From IMG/VR virus record IMGVR_UViG_3300029813_000088, positions 1-37,611 of that record: a DNA stretch of 37,611 nucleotides, one strand, 5' to 3'. Both the position numbers and the translations under genes were made by a program. Source of the DNA: a virus. This document shows positions 6,187-12,480 of this stretch, piece after piece; within the stretch, counting starts at the first letter, position 1, and every line of letters starts with the position of its first letter. Below the pieces are notes generated by a model, which saw only the letters and a program-made list of their open reading frames with translations, had not been told where the DNA came from and ran no database searches.

Positions 6187-6368
6187 ATGAGTTCCAGAAT
6201 AAAAAAACTTTATCAGGTTATCCGACAAGCAGGCATACCGATAGGGGCAAGTTGTGATGCGAAACTCCCCGTCTGCGTCCTAAACGCATAATCAAGGACT
6301 TGGGAAGCATTGATAGAAAACAGGATAAGTATCGCATATTAAGGGATGCGATTAGGAATTCGGTCTAA
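6187..6368 (+). pseudogene. short gene apparently split by a frameshift
   Basis: A frame from ATG 6187 (MSSRIKKLYQVIRQAGIPIG) stops at 6289-6291. A second frame then runs to TAA 6366-6368 (RIIKDLGSIDRKQDKYRILR). Moving by one base at the CCCC run 6267-6270 joins them into a natural-looking 60-residue basic protein. The joined end overlaps the next start as TAATG. It is either a sequencing or true single-base loss in a C-run, or a programmed shift. The 6143-6186 gap holds nothing I can support. Confidence 0.4.
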
Positions 6369-6688
6369 TGAGTAAGACAGAAATCGAACAACTTCGAGCT
6401 GAAAACAAACAGTTAAGGATAAAATTGGAAAAAGCCCAACAATCCAAAAAACGCAAAAGTTATACGGAGGATTTTGAAAAATTCTGGAGAAACTTCAAAG
6501 GCAGATGGAATCCGGATACAGGATATTATGTTAAAGTGGGCAAATATCTTGCTTTTGGCGAATGGCGGAAATTGACTAAAACCGAACAACAAAAAGCGAT
6601 AGCTGTTGCGCATAAAGTTGGCGGTAAGTATGTGCCCGATGCGTGTCGATGGTTAAAAAGAAGGCTTTTTGATGACTTTAAGGGATAA
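6368..6688 (+). CDS. replication-protein-like small protein
   Basis: 106 residues: an N-terminal coiled coil (EIEQLRAENKQLRIKLEKAQ), then a domain with FEKFWRNF, a central KxxAFGEWRKL and a C-terminal YVPDACRWLKRRLFDDF. The latter pattern (FWxxY...W.KL...yvPh...WL..rrWeD) is the small C-terminal domain of many phage replication initiators such as O-like proteins. Here it stands alone without the winged-helix part. A role in loading the replisome is inferred only. Confidence 0.6.
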   Translation: MSKTEIEQLRAENKQLRIKLEKAQQSKKRKSYTEDFEKFWRNFKGRWNPDTGYYVKVGKYLAFGEWRKLTKTEQQKAIAVAHKVGGKYVPDACRWLKRRLFDDFKG

Positions 6689-6691
6689 GAA

Positions 6692-7105
6692 ATGGGAAAT
6701 GAATTAGTAAATATTGATACCGTAAAAGACAAAATCCGAGATAGGATACAGGTTGAATTTATAAGTTTGATACCAAAAGAGGCGTGGGATGCTCTTGTTA
6801 CAAAAGAGATAAATTGGTTTATGACGGACAAAGACAATTATTATCGTAGCACAAACTCTGCGATTTCTCCTTTAAGGGTTCTTGTGCGGCAAGAACTTGA
6901 AAAGCAATTCGGCGAGCAAATCAAGAAGAAATTACAAGAAATGGGAACTTGTAGTTGGGGTGCTAATGGCCAGCCCGAAGCCAGTAAGGCAGTTAAGGAA
7001 ATGGTCAAAAAAATCGCCCCTGAGCTTTGGGAAATTGCTGTTGCTGGTGTAGTTCAACGTGCCATAGAAGGGTTTCGCAATCAATTATCGCAAAGTGGTT
7101 ATTAA
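6692..7105 (+). CDS. hypothetical protein, 137 aa
   Basis: A mostly helical protein (VKDKIRDRIQVEFISLIP at the N-terminus; RQELEKQFGEQIKKKLQEMG in the middle). No recognised motif. Three bases separate it from the replication-like gene, so it is likely co-expressed with it. Confidence 0.7.
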   Translation: MGNELVNIDTVKDKIRDRIQVEFISLIPKEAWDALVTKEINWFMTDKDNYYRSTNSAISPLRVLVRQELEKQFGEQIKKKLQEMGTCSWGANGQPEASKAVKEMVKKIAPELWEIAVAGVVQRAIEGFRNQLSQSGY

Positions 7106-7159
7106 AGAAAATGTATGACGACTTCAAGTAATGACCATAGATTATGAAAGGATGAAATT

Positions 7160-7363
7160 ATGGCAATAAATACAGAAACTATGCCTTGGGGAACAATGAT
7201 TGAAATGATGCTGGGCAAAAGGGAAAGTTTTCGCCGGCGCAAAAGCCACGATGCCGTATATTTAGGGGCAGTCCATCAAAATCCCGATGCAATAGCTGTT
7301 GTTTTGAAGGGCAATGTAACAGTGCAGCATTGGCATAACGCTTTTTGGCGACAGAAAACTTAA
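7160..7363 (+). CDS. hypothetical protein, 67 aa
   Basis: Starts after GAAAGGATGAAATT. The sequence is a mix of basic and hydrophobic stretches (LGKRESFRRRKSHDAVYLG, then AIAVVLKGNVTVQHWHNAFW). No family is recognised. Confidence 0.55.
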   Translation: MAINTETMPWGTMIEMMLGKRESFRRRKSHDAVYLGAVHQNPDAIAVVLKGNVTVQHWHNAFWRQKT

Positions 7364-7397
7364 AATAATTAGGCGGCGGCTGAAAGAAAAATGAACG

Positions 7398-7490
7398 ATG
7401 TTAAACCTGACCCCCTTTTGCGACAGATGGTTTAATGAGGCCGGAATCCGGCGATTAACTGGACCGGCATTTGGCCGTCGCCTATTTTGA
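7398..7490 (+). CDS. possible 30-residue peptide
   Basis: The frame begins MLNLTPFCDRWFNEAG and ends RRLF, filling most of the gap between 7364 and 7503. The ribosome binding site is poor. The composition looks coding, but nothing else supports it. Confidence 0.25.
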   Translation: MLNLTPFCDRWFNEAGIRRLTGPAFGRRLF

Positions 7491-7503
7491 AAGGAAATTG
7501 AAA

Positions 7504-7833
7504 ATGGCAAAGAAAAACGGCGAAAAGGCAAGCGAACGCAAAGACATTGTAGTAACAATGAACCATCCACCAGTAGGATACGACCTTGAATTTATAGAAG
7601 CGATACAAAATGGAATTGACAAGGTTTTGGTTGGTTTTGGTTTTGCACGCTCGGAAGTAACAGAAATAGGCGAGAAAACAGAATGGTCTTATTATCAATT
7701 TGGAGTATGCCAAGCTAAATCCGAGCGGCTGGAAGCGTTATTGCAAAGAATTGATTGTTTTGTTTGGACTGGCGACCCCGAAGAGGTAGAGGCAGCAAGA
7801 CAAGACCTTGAGCAAGCCCTAAAAGACCAATGA
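7504..7833 (+). CDS. hypothetical protein with shared EQALK tail, 109 aa
   Basis: ATG 7504 is preferred over the in-frame TTG at 7471 because AAGGA (7491-7495) lies eight bases upstream. The core is not recognised (GIDKVLVGFGFARSEVTEIG). The end (SERLEALLQRIDCFVW...DLEQALKDQ) resembles the tail shared by the coiled-coil tile proteins, so this may be another mosaic member. Confidence 0.65.
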   Translation: MAKKNGEKASERKDIVVTMNHPPVGYDLEFIEAIQNGIDKVLVGFGFARSEVTEIGEKTEWSYYQFGVCQAKSERLEALLQRIDCFVWTGDPEEVEAARQDLEQALKDQ

Positions 7834-7863
7834 CCTTTAACGATGGCTGTATGGGAGTAGGAA

Positions 7864-8082
7864 ATGGCTAAATACATATACACAAGCATCCATTTTTGCT
7901 GTCAGAAGATTTTTATAGAATCGACTGGCGATAAAGATACTGATAAGGCAATAAAATCCATTTTCAAAGACCATTATCGCAAAACTGCTCCGTTGAGAAT
8001 GGCTCGAAATGATGTCCAAATTGCCCTTGCTTGGCGAAATAGAAAGTTAGGGATAGTAAATGGCAAAGAAGATAATCCTTGA
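7864..8082 (+). CDS. hypothetical protein, 72 aa
   Basis: Begins MAKYIYTSIHFCCQK, then a basic helix (KAIKSIFKDHYRKTAPLRMARN). It overlaps the following methyltransferase-like gene by 23 bases, suggesting coupling. Function unknown. Confidence 0.6.
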   Translation: MAKYIYTSIHFCCQKIFIESTGDKDTDKAIKSIFKDHYRKTAPLRMARNDVQIALAWRNRKLGIVNGKEDNP

Positions 8083-8617
8083 TTTATGCGGTGGCAGCGG
8101 CAGCTGGTCGAGACCTTACGCCGATGCGAGTTATGATGTGAGAAATATCACTTTGCCCGATTATGATGTGCGAACCTATATGCCCCCAGAAGGAGTTTAT
8201 GGTATTCTTGCGGCCCCGCCTTGCACCGAATTTAGTTTGGCGAAAGGCAATCGCCCTCGTGATTTTGAAAAGGGAATGGAAACTATTATTGCGTGTTTGC
8301 AGATTATCTGGAATTGCCGTTACCGAAACCCACTTTCTTTTTGGTGTTTGGAAAACCCAAGAGGATTTTTGCGTCAGTTTTTAGGTAAGCCTTCAGCAAC
8401 AATACAGTATTGGCAATATGGAGACAATCTTGGAAAACCAACTGACTTGTGGGGATATTTTGAATTACCAAAAGCGGTTTATACAGAACCGCCTGGACTA
8501 CTAAAAGAATGGGATAAAATAAAAACAATCAAAAGCGTTCAAAATCTTTCAGGGGCAGAAGTTAGGGCGAAAACTCCACCCAATTGGGCACAAGCATTTT
8601 TTGAGGCGAATAGATAA
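8060..8617 (+). CDS. C5-cytosine methyltransferase-like protein
   Basis: 185 residues. Motif I LDLCGGSGSWS at 7-17 binds AdoMet. Motif IV AAPPCTEFS at 51-59 carries the catalytic-type Cys55. ENPRG near residue 98 corresponds to motif VI. It is far shorter than bacterial Dcm enzymes and lacks a clear target-recognition domain, as is common for phage members of this family. Methylation of cytosine in DNA is likely, but a nucleotide-level or altered reaction cannot be excluded. Confidence 0.75.
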   Translation: MAKKIILDLCGGSGSWSRPYADASYDVRNITLPDYDVRTYMPPEGVYGILAAPPCTEFSLAKGNRPRDFEKGMETIIACLQIIWNCRYRNPLSFWCLENPRGFLRQFLGKPSATIQYWQYGDNLGKPTDLWGYFELPKAVYTEPPGLLKEWDKIKTIKSVQNLSGAEVRAKTPPNWAQAFFEANR

Positions 8618-8652
8618 TGGCAAAAATGGGCGAACGAAAGTAGTTAAACGAA

Positions 8653-9117
8653 ATGAAAATATGTAGTAAGTGTAAAATAAATAAGTCAATTTCTGAATTT
8701 TATAAAAATCGAAGCAGAAAAGATGGGCTTGACCATCGCTGTAAAATCTGTAGCAAGTTAGAAGCCAAAGAATATCTTGAAACCAAAGAGGGCATAAAAG
8801 TTCACGATAAATATTATCAGTCAGAACAATACCAAAAAGCCCAAAAACGATATAGGCAATCTGATAGAGGCAAGCAAACAAAAAAGAAATATAGACAAAA
8901 AAACAGAATGAAGGTCAAGGCTCATTATGTTGTAAATTATGCTATTACAACTGGCATAATAGTTCGTCCTGAAAGATTAAAATGTTTTTGCGGAAAAAAA
9001 GCAAAAGATTATCATCATTGCAAGGGATACGAACCAAAACATTGGTTCAGCATAATTCCTGTTTGTGGTTCTTGTCATTACAAACTTCATCAATTAGTTG
9101 ATAATTTGAAGAATTAA
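8653..9117 (+). CDS. HNH-like Cys/His zinc protein
   Basis: 154 residues. An N-terminal zinc knuckle (CSKCKINKSISEFYKN, then CKIC) is followed by a highly charged middle helix rich in Lys, Gln and Tyr (about 50-95). The C-terminal half has CFCG, DYHHCKGYEP and CGSCHYKLH, the layout of phage HNH-type proteins in which HH and CxxCH hold the metal and active site. Probable DNA nicking or cutting; catalytic competence cannot be judged. Confidence 0.7.
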   Translation: MKICSKCKINKSISEFYKNRSRKDGLDHRCKICSKLEAKEYLETKEGIKVHDKYYQSEQYQKAQKRYRQSDRGKQTKKKYRQKNRMKVKAHYVVNYAITTGIIVRPERLKCFCGKKAKDYHHCKGYEPKHWFSIIPVCGSCHYKLHQLVDNLKN

Positions 9118-9121
9118 ATAT

Positions 9122-9598
9122 ATGCACAAAATGGGTTTTGAGACAAACAAGCGATTTAGGCCAAAATACGGAAACGAACCTGTTGAGGCGATGGTTGACG
9201 GTAAGCGGATAAAGTTTAAGTCGAAATTCGAGTATAGATGGGCACAGTATCTCGATTTTCTAAAAAATGCTGGCGAAATAAAGGGATGGTGGTATGAGTT
9301 TTGCACTTTCCGTTATCGGGACAGATTGAAACCGCCTTACGAATGGACGCCCGATTTTGTCGTGCGGACGGTAAAGAACGAATTGGAACACTACGAATGC
9401 AAAGGGATGTTGCAGCGATACGACTTGAAAAAACTGAAACTCCTCAATGAAGAGAGGCCATTAGTAAAAGTGATTTATGTTTTCTGGTCGAAACCGAAAA
9501 TAAGCGTTCAAAAGAAAGAGCAATTAGAAAGGTGGTGTGAGCGTGTTATCTGGGATGCCCGAAAGATGTTGAAAAATGTGCCGATTGATATGGCTTGA
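9122..9598 (+). CDS. PD-(D/E)XK endonuclease-like protein
   Basis: 158 residues in the layout of small phage nucleases related to DUF1064 and endonuclease I-like folds: FKSKFEYRWAQYLDFLKNAG (helix with a conserved Glu), YEWTPDFVV (catalytic Asp), and YECKG (ExK). These residues would chelate the metal. A possible junction or repair nuclease of phage DNA. ATG 9131 is an alternative start three codons in. The Trp-rich tail is not part of the known core. Confidence 0.75.
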   Translation: MHKMGFETNKRFRPKYGNEPVEAMVDGKRIKFKSKFEYRWAQYLDFLKNAGEIKGWWYEFCTFRYRDRLKPPYEWTPDFVVRTVKNELEHYECKGMLQRYDLKKLKLLNEERPLVKVIYVFWSKPKISVQKKEQLERWCERVIWDARKMLKNVPIDMA

Positions 9599-9628
9599 GC
9601 GAACTTTTGCAAGGGGAATAAGCCAAAG

Positions 9629-9823
9629 ATGGCATTATCAATTATACCGAAAAACCGAGCAGGAAAGCGTTGGGTAAAGCGTTGGGTTTGGGACAGGAAA
9701 GCCTACAAGCTGATTCCTCGGCAATGTGATAATTGTTCGGCTAATGGAGACGGTTGTGCTTTATGTAATGAATTTTTTGTAGGTGGTTGCAAAAGATTTA
9801 TGAGGCCAAAAGCGAAAGGCTAA
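9629..9823 (+). CDS. small basic Cys-rich protein, 64 aa
   Basis: Basic N-terminus (KNRAGKRWVKRWVWDRK) and a compact cysteine cluster (CDNCSANGDGCALCNEFFVG, then C). Probably a zinc-stabilised fold. Led by GCAAGGGGAATAAG, akin to the leaders of the 359 and 9840 genes. No family is recognised. Confidence 0.6.
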   Translation: MALSIIPKNRAGKRWVKRWVWDRKAYKLIPRQCDNCSANGDGCALCNEFFVGGCKRFMRPKAKG

Positions 9824-9839
9824 AGCAAGGGGAATGAAT

Positions 9840-10136
9840 ATGGATGAAAAAGAAACAACAATACCAGATTATAGAAAGGGCGATGTAGATGTAATAGGCC
9901 AGCTCCAAGCCGCCAACAAGACCCTGCAAGCCGAAGTCAAGCGACTGGAAGCGTGGCAGGAAATTCACAAAAAGGACATCGAAAAATCTCACGATGATGA
10001 AATAGAGCTACTTGGGCTGAGAGACGAGGTTAAACGGTTGAAAAAGCTATTATCAAAAGCCCAATACTGGGTGTCGAATTACGGCTATAATCTTGACTTG
10101 GCGATGGAAATTGAGCAAGCCCTGAAAGGTCGGTGA
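9840..10136 (+). CDS. coiled-coil protein, tile family copy 3
   Basis: ATG 9840 is chosen over ATG 9834 because AAGGGG at 9828-9833 would lie too close to the latter. After a short acidic head, residues 21-36 repeat the LQAANxxLQAEVKRL helix of the 147 gene at near-identical DNA level. The tail EIEQALKGR matches the other members. The intervening middle differs, so members look like recombined tiles. No enzymatic motif. Confidence 0.7.
   Translation: MDEKETTIPDYRKGDVDVIGQLQAANKTLQAEVKRLEAWQEIHKKDIEKSHDDEIELLGLRDEVKRLKKLLSKAQYWVSNYGYNLDLAMEIEQALKGR
9900..9943 (+). repeat. 44-bp coiled-coil DNA tile, copy B
   Basis: 42 of 44 bases match 195-238, in the same reading frame. Confidence 0.8.
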
Positions 10137-10507
10137 ATGATATGTTTGTAAGTATATGGACAAAAATTCACGATTTAGAAGAGGAACGGTCTGTTCTCCA
10201 AGCCAAAATCGAGCGGCTGGAGAAGCAGTTAATGGAACACGGAGAAGCATTGACGATACTTGCACAACTGCGACAGTTGTATCGCTTGAGTCCTGATATG
10301 AAAAAGCCTCAAGTTGAATCGGCAGCTAAATATATGATGAAAAAAGCGGAAGAGGGATTGCGAGTTGCTCGACAAAGGCGACAAGAAGAATATATTAAAA
10401 ACCTGCAAACCAAAATCAAGCGGTTGGAAAAAGAGATAGGCGATTTGAGGGCGGCTGCCGTGCGAAAAGGATTGATGAAGGGCGGCAGTTTTACAGGTAA
10501 AGGCTAA
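10133..10507 (+). CDS. coiled-coil protein, tile family relative
   Basis: The GTG at 10133 overlaps the previous stop (GTGA); ATG 10142 is an alternative with GAAAGG eleven bases away. Two diverged tile-like helices are seen (VLQAKIERLEKQL and LQTKIKRLEKEIGDLR) flanking a basic segment (RVARQRRQEEY). The C-terminus is glycine/lysine rich (KGGSFTGKG). Confidence 0.65.
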   Translation: MNDMFVSIWTKIHDLEEERSVLQAKIERLEKQLMEHGEALTILAQLRQLYRLSPDMKKPQVESAAKYMMKKAEEGLRVARQRRQEEYIKNLQTKIKRLEKEIGDLRAAAVRKGLMKGGSFTGKG

Positions 10508-10722
10508 TGACAGAAAACGAACACATCGAGATTGAAGAACGAGGCTACAAGGATATTGTGAAAACCTTTTTGGTCTTCAAATTGTGGCAAGACCACGACA
10601 AAGCACCTCTATCTCATAATCAACTATTTCTATCGGCAAAAACTTTACCATTGGCCAAGGCTTATATTAGGGAATGGTTTCCAGGTTTGCCGATAACTGT
10701 AACGAAAAAGGCAGGTGATTGA
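10507..10722 (+). CDS. hypothetical protein, 71 aa
   Basis: The start overlaps the previous stop (TAATG). Acidic head (ENEHIEIEERG), then a hydrophobic/aromatic middle (IVKTFLVFKLWQDHD) and YIREWFPGLPITVTKK. No family is recognised. Confidence 0.65.
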   Translation: MTENEHIEIEERGYKDIVKTFLVFKLWQDHDKAPLSHNQLFLSAKTLPLAKAYIREWFPGLPITVTKKAGD

Positions 10723-10723
10723 T

Positions 10724-10990
10724 ATGTTGGCAATTGAATTATTACACGATATGATAAGAAATATGGAGGGCGTAGGAACAATAGCCGTGCCTTACCACAT
10801 AAATCAAATCAAAGAAGCAGTTCACGAAATTGAGAATCTAACTGCGAAAAACAAACAGTTAAAAACCAAAATTGCTCGTGTTCAAAGATTGCAAAGAAGA
10901 TACGAAAGAATTAGCAACTGCCTTGTTACTATGAAATATCCAGCGAAAGATATTAAACAGGCTTTAGCTGCCCAAAAGCCCACCCAATAA
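10724..10990 (+). CDS. helical protein, 88 aa
   Basis: ATG 10724 is preferred over GTG 10715 because AGGTGA sits five bases before it. Helical throughout, with a coiled-coil centre (IENLTAKNKQLKTKIARVQR) and a tail DIKQALAAQKP faintly like the tile-family tail. Last gene before a 71-base gap without a gene. Confidence 0.6.
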   Translation: MLAIELLHDMIRNMEGVGTIAVPYHINQIKEAVHEIENLTAKNKQLKTKIARVQRLQRRYERISNCLVTMKYPAKDIKQALAAQKPTQ

Positions 10991-11040
10991 ATTTTTTAAC
11001 AAAACACAAAAAAGTCGGATTCTTCTTGCCTGCTTCAACT

Positions 11041-11065
11041 CCATCACATAGGTTGTAAGTGATGG
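11041..11065 (+). promoter_or_regulatory. hairpin that covers a start codon
   Basis: CCATCAC (11041-11047) pairs perfectly with GTGATGG (11059-11065). The second arm contains the ATG of the next gene. No strong ribosome binding site is seen, so this could limit initiation or restrict it to coupled translation. Confidence 0.4.
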
Positions 11066-11259
11066 CTAATCTTAACAACGCAAATACCGACATCGCTCAT
11101 ATCAACAGCATTGAAGGTCTTGCCTTTGAAATGAATCGCCACATCGAAGCCCTAACGCCTGCGACAGCCGAGCTGTGGGCGATCGTGGACGCTTTGCGCA
11201 AGGGTTTGGCTATATGGCAGGCAAATGAGTTAAAAGAGGCCAGAAAGGCGTTGGAATGA
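11062..11259 (+). CDS. hypothetical helical protein, 65 aa
   Basis: Helical sequence (AFEMNRHIEALTPATAELWA, then EARKALE). The start codon is inside the 11041-11065 hairpin. Last gene of the rightward early region; its stop overlaps the A-run of the converging minus-strand terminator. Confidence 0.6.
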   Translation: MANLNNANTDIAHINSIEGLAFEMNRHIEALTPATAELWAIVDALRKGLAIWQANELKEARKALE

Positions 11260-11286
11260 AAAAAGCCCCTGTTAAGTTAGGGGCTT
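11259..11286 (-). terminator. intrinsic terminator of the minus-strand module
   Basis: The arms 11263-11270 and 11279-11286 pair over 8 bp. Read on the minus strand the stem is followed by T6 (A-run 11259-11264). On the plus strand there is no T-run, so it chiefly stops leftward transcripts, at the point where the two operons converge. Confidence 0.85.
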
Positions 11287-11318
11287 GGTGCTCTTTGACA
11301 AGTTAATAAAACGAGAAT

Positions 11319-11555
11319 TTACTTCTTCTCGATTTTGGCTATGGCGGCCTTGGCTTTTTTCGCAATAGCCGCAATGATATTATTAGCAAAAGCTAACTGG
11401 TCTGTCTTGAAAGGCGCTTTTGGATTAGCAGCAAATTTGCACGCATCCAGTAAGGCAGGTGCGGCATCTCTCAAGCATCCTGGACAAATATCTTCTTTAT
11501 ACCAACCATGCTTATTACACTTTTTTAAGGTATCTTTTATGCGTTCATCTAACAT
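11319..11555 (-). CDS. Cys-containing small protein, 78 aa
   Basis: The start at 11555 follows AAAGGAGCTGAAACA; a longer frame upstream lacks such a site. A Cys-rich front (KKCNKHGWYKEDICPGCL) is followed by an alanine/lysine helix (NNIIAAIAKKAKAAIAK). The front could bind zinc; the helix is the kind that binds nucleic acid or membranes. Last gene of the leftward module. Unrecognised. Confidence 0.65.
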   Translation of the reverse strand: MLDERIKDTLKKCNKHGWYKEDICPGCLRDAAPALLDACKFAANPKAPFKTDQLAFANNIIAAIAKKAKAAIAKIEKK

Positions 11556-11587
11556 TGTTTCAGCTCCTTTCTTTACTTGGGTTTGGC

Positions 11588-11761
11588 CTACACTCTTTTT
11601 ATCTCTACTGGAGACTTCCTGCAAACTTTGCAATAAGTAGCCTTAGATACTGTCCCCACACATTTATAACACCCTAATGTTCCACAATTCGCACAGCGAA
11701 CCTGTTCTCCGATTGTCGCCCCACACGTTACACAGGGTCTTTGTGTGTTCCAATATGCCAT
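11588..11761 (-). CDS. double zinc-ribbon micro-protein, 57 aa
   Basis: Four CxxC knuckles: C10-C13, C23-C26, C31-C34 and C44-C47, enough for two zinc sites. Three ATGs are in a row; the innermost (11761) has the best distance from AAAGGAG. Zinc ribbons of this size often bind DNA, RNA or RNA polymerase; which is not known here. Confidence 0.7.
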   Translation of the reverse strand: MAYWNTQRPCVTCGATIGEQVRCANCGTLGCYKCVGTVSKATYCKVCRKSPVEIKRV

Positions 11762-11775
11762 CATCATTCTCCTTT

Positions 11776-11794
11776 CAAGCCCGAAGGCGGTTAA
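11776..11794 (-). repeat. gene-junction repeat, copy 1
   Basis: A 19-base unit (plus strand CAAGCCCGAAGGCGGTTAA) at the junction upstream of the 11588-11761 gene. It recurs exactly at 11968-11986 and, with an insertion, at 12163-12188. On the minus strand it contains a GCC-TTCG-GGC tetraloop hairpin and lies just before the AAAGGAG. Confidence 0.8.
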
Positions 11795-11952
11795 CGAACA
11801 ATAGCTAACCCTGTTGTATCTTTGCGGAAAATAGTGCATCTAAATCCTGCTACCTGTAATTCTTTTTTGATGTTTTTAGCTCGTCTTAATGTTCGGCTAA
11901 ATCGAGTTTTGCAACGTTTAAGATTATATGTTCGTATTTCAATTTGATACAT
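11791..11952 (-). CDS. small basic protein, 53 aa
   Basis: Starts at 11952 after GAAGGAGTGAAACG and stops at TAA (11793-11791), which is part of the junction repeat. The sequence is strongly basic (LKRCKTRFSRTLRRAKNIKK) and ends GLAIVR. Likely nucleic-acid binding by charge. Unlike its neighbours it has only two cysteines. No family is recognised. Confidence 0.6.
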   Translation of the reverse strand: MYQIEIRTYNLKRCKTRFSRTLRRAKNIKKELQVAGFRCTIFRKDTTGLAIVR

Positions 11953-11956
11953 CGTT

Positions 11957-12148
11957 TCACTCCTTCACAAGCCCGAAGGCGGTTAAGATTTGGTCAATTT
12001 CCTCAAAATCAGAGTGGCAGCAAGGTGAAACGAAACAAGATTGAGAAGAAGCCCCGTCATATTCTTGGTATTTCTTCTCAACGATTTTCTTACTGGAGAA
12101 ATGTCGACCACATCCTAAACACTTACATTGATAGGATTTAGCTTCCAT
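11957..12148 (-). CDS. zinc-finger-like protein, 63 aa
   Basis: Cysteines in CKCLGCGRHF and CFVSPCCHSDF form two likely metal-binding halves separated by a basic linker (SSKKIVEKKYQEYDG). The last codons (LTAFGLVKE) are encoded by the junction repeat at 11968-11986, so the repeat doubles as the tail of this gene and the ribosome binding site of the next. No family is recognised. Confidence 0.65.
   Translation of the reverse strand: MEAKSYQCKCLGCGRHFSSKKIVEKKYQEYDGASSQSCFVSPCCHSDFEEIDQILTAFGLVKE
11968..11986 (-). repeat. gene-junction repeat, copy 2
   Basis: Exact copy of 11776-11794. Here it is translated as the C-terminus of the 63-residue zinc protein. Confidence 0.8.
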
Positions 12149-12162
12149 TTTTCACTTCTTCA

Positions 12163-12188
12163 CAAGCCCTGCAACGCAAGGCGGTTAA
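12163..12188 (-). repeat. gene-junction repeat, copy 3 (interrupted)
   Basis: CAAGCCC and AGGCGGTTAA are both present, but the middle is replaced by a longer TGCAACGCA. It supplies the stop codon of the 12185-12331 gene. Confidence 0.65.
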
Positions 12189-12331
12189 GCGGTTTTTGTT
12201 TTCTTTGGCTGGTTCGGATGCCATTTAGCCCAAAACCTTTTACCACACTTGCTACACTTGCCCGAATGTACACCGACAGAGTGGTAAGTGCCATTTATGC
12301 AATCTGGCTTATTTGGCTTTGGGTATTTCAT
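12185..12331 (-). CDS. small zinc-binding-like protein, 48 aa
   Basis: Starts at 12331 after GAGAGAGTGAAACA, 16 bases past the U-tract of the leader RNA. C11, CSKCGKRF (26-33) and His residues (YHSVGVHSG) suggest one zinc site. The tail is basic (NQPKKTKTA). First gene of the leftward module and the direct target of that leader. No family is recognised. Confidence 0.6.
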   Translation of the reverse strand: MKYPKPNKPDCINGTYHSVGVHSGKCSKCGKRFWAKWHPNQPKKTKTA

Positions 12332-12347
12332 TGTTTCACTCTCTCAT

Positions 12348-12445
12348 AAAAAGCCCGGCCACTGGCCAAGCCGGGAAAAGCTTGATAGACCAGCAGCCGA
12401 GCTTAAATAACATTTTGGATTGTGCTTTTCCCAGCTTCATAATTA
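12348..12445 (-). ncRNA. pseudoknot-terminator leader RNA, copy 3 (minus strand)
   Basis: Read on the minus strand. Helix 1 pairs 12437-12424 with 12381-12368 (14 bp, one G-U). Helix 2 pairs 12403-12388 with 12367-12352 (16 bp, four G-U). The 3' arms abut. A U5 tract follows at 12352-12348. The loop crossing helix 1 is only 6 nt (12387-12382), tight for 14 bp, so the outer pairs may open. A local hairpin CCCGGC/GCCGGG can replace helix 2. A 34-codon frame (12440-12336) overlaps it and is treated as incidental. Confidence 0.75.
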
Positions 12446-12451
12446 CAAACT

Positions 12452-12480
12452 AATATATTGCCGGGACGTTGTAAAGAAAA
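12452..12480 (-). promoter_or_regulatory. leftward promoter of the zinc-protein module
   Basis: On the minus strand TTTTCT (12480-12475), 17 bp and TATATT (12457-12452), giving a start near 12445, eight bases before helix 1. An alternative is TTGATT (12496-12491), 17 bp and TACAAC (12473-12468). Either places the leader RNA at the 5' end. Confidence 0.55.

Noticed and set aside
10945-10997. An intrinsic terminator after the 10724 gene (T6 at 10992)
   Set aside because: The nearest stem (GGCTTT with AAAGCC) ends more than ten bases before the T-run and lies within the coding sequence, so it is not a convincing terminator.
12128-12349. Plus-strand reading frame over the zinc-protein module
   Set aside because: It is antisense to two minus-strand genes with good starts and Cys motifs and to the leader RNA. 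Its product is unstructured and hydrophobic without a ribosome binding site.
12336-12440. A 34-codon minus-strand frame (MKLGKAQSKMLF...) as a leader peptide
   Set aside because: It covers both helices of the pseudoknot leader and its composition follows the pairing. There is no good ribosome binding site. A leader peptide is not excluded but not supported.
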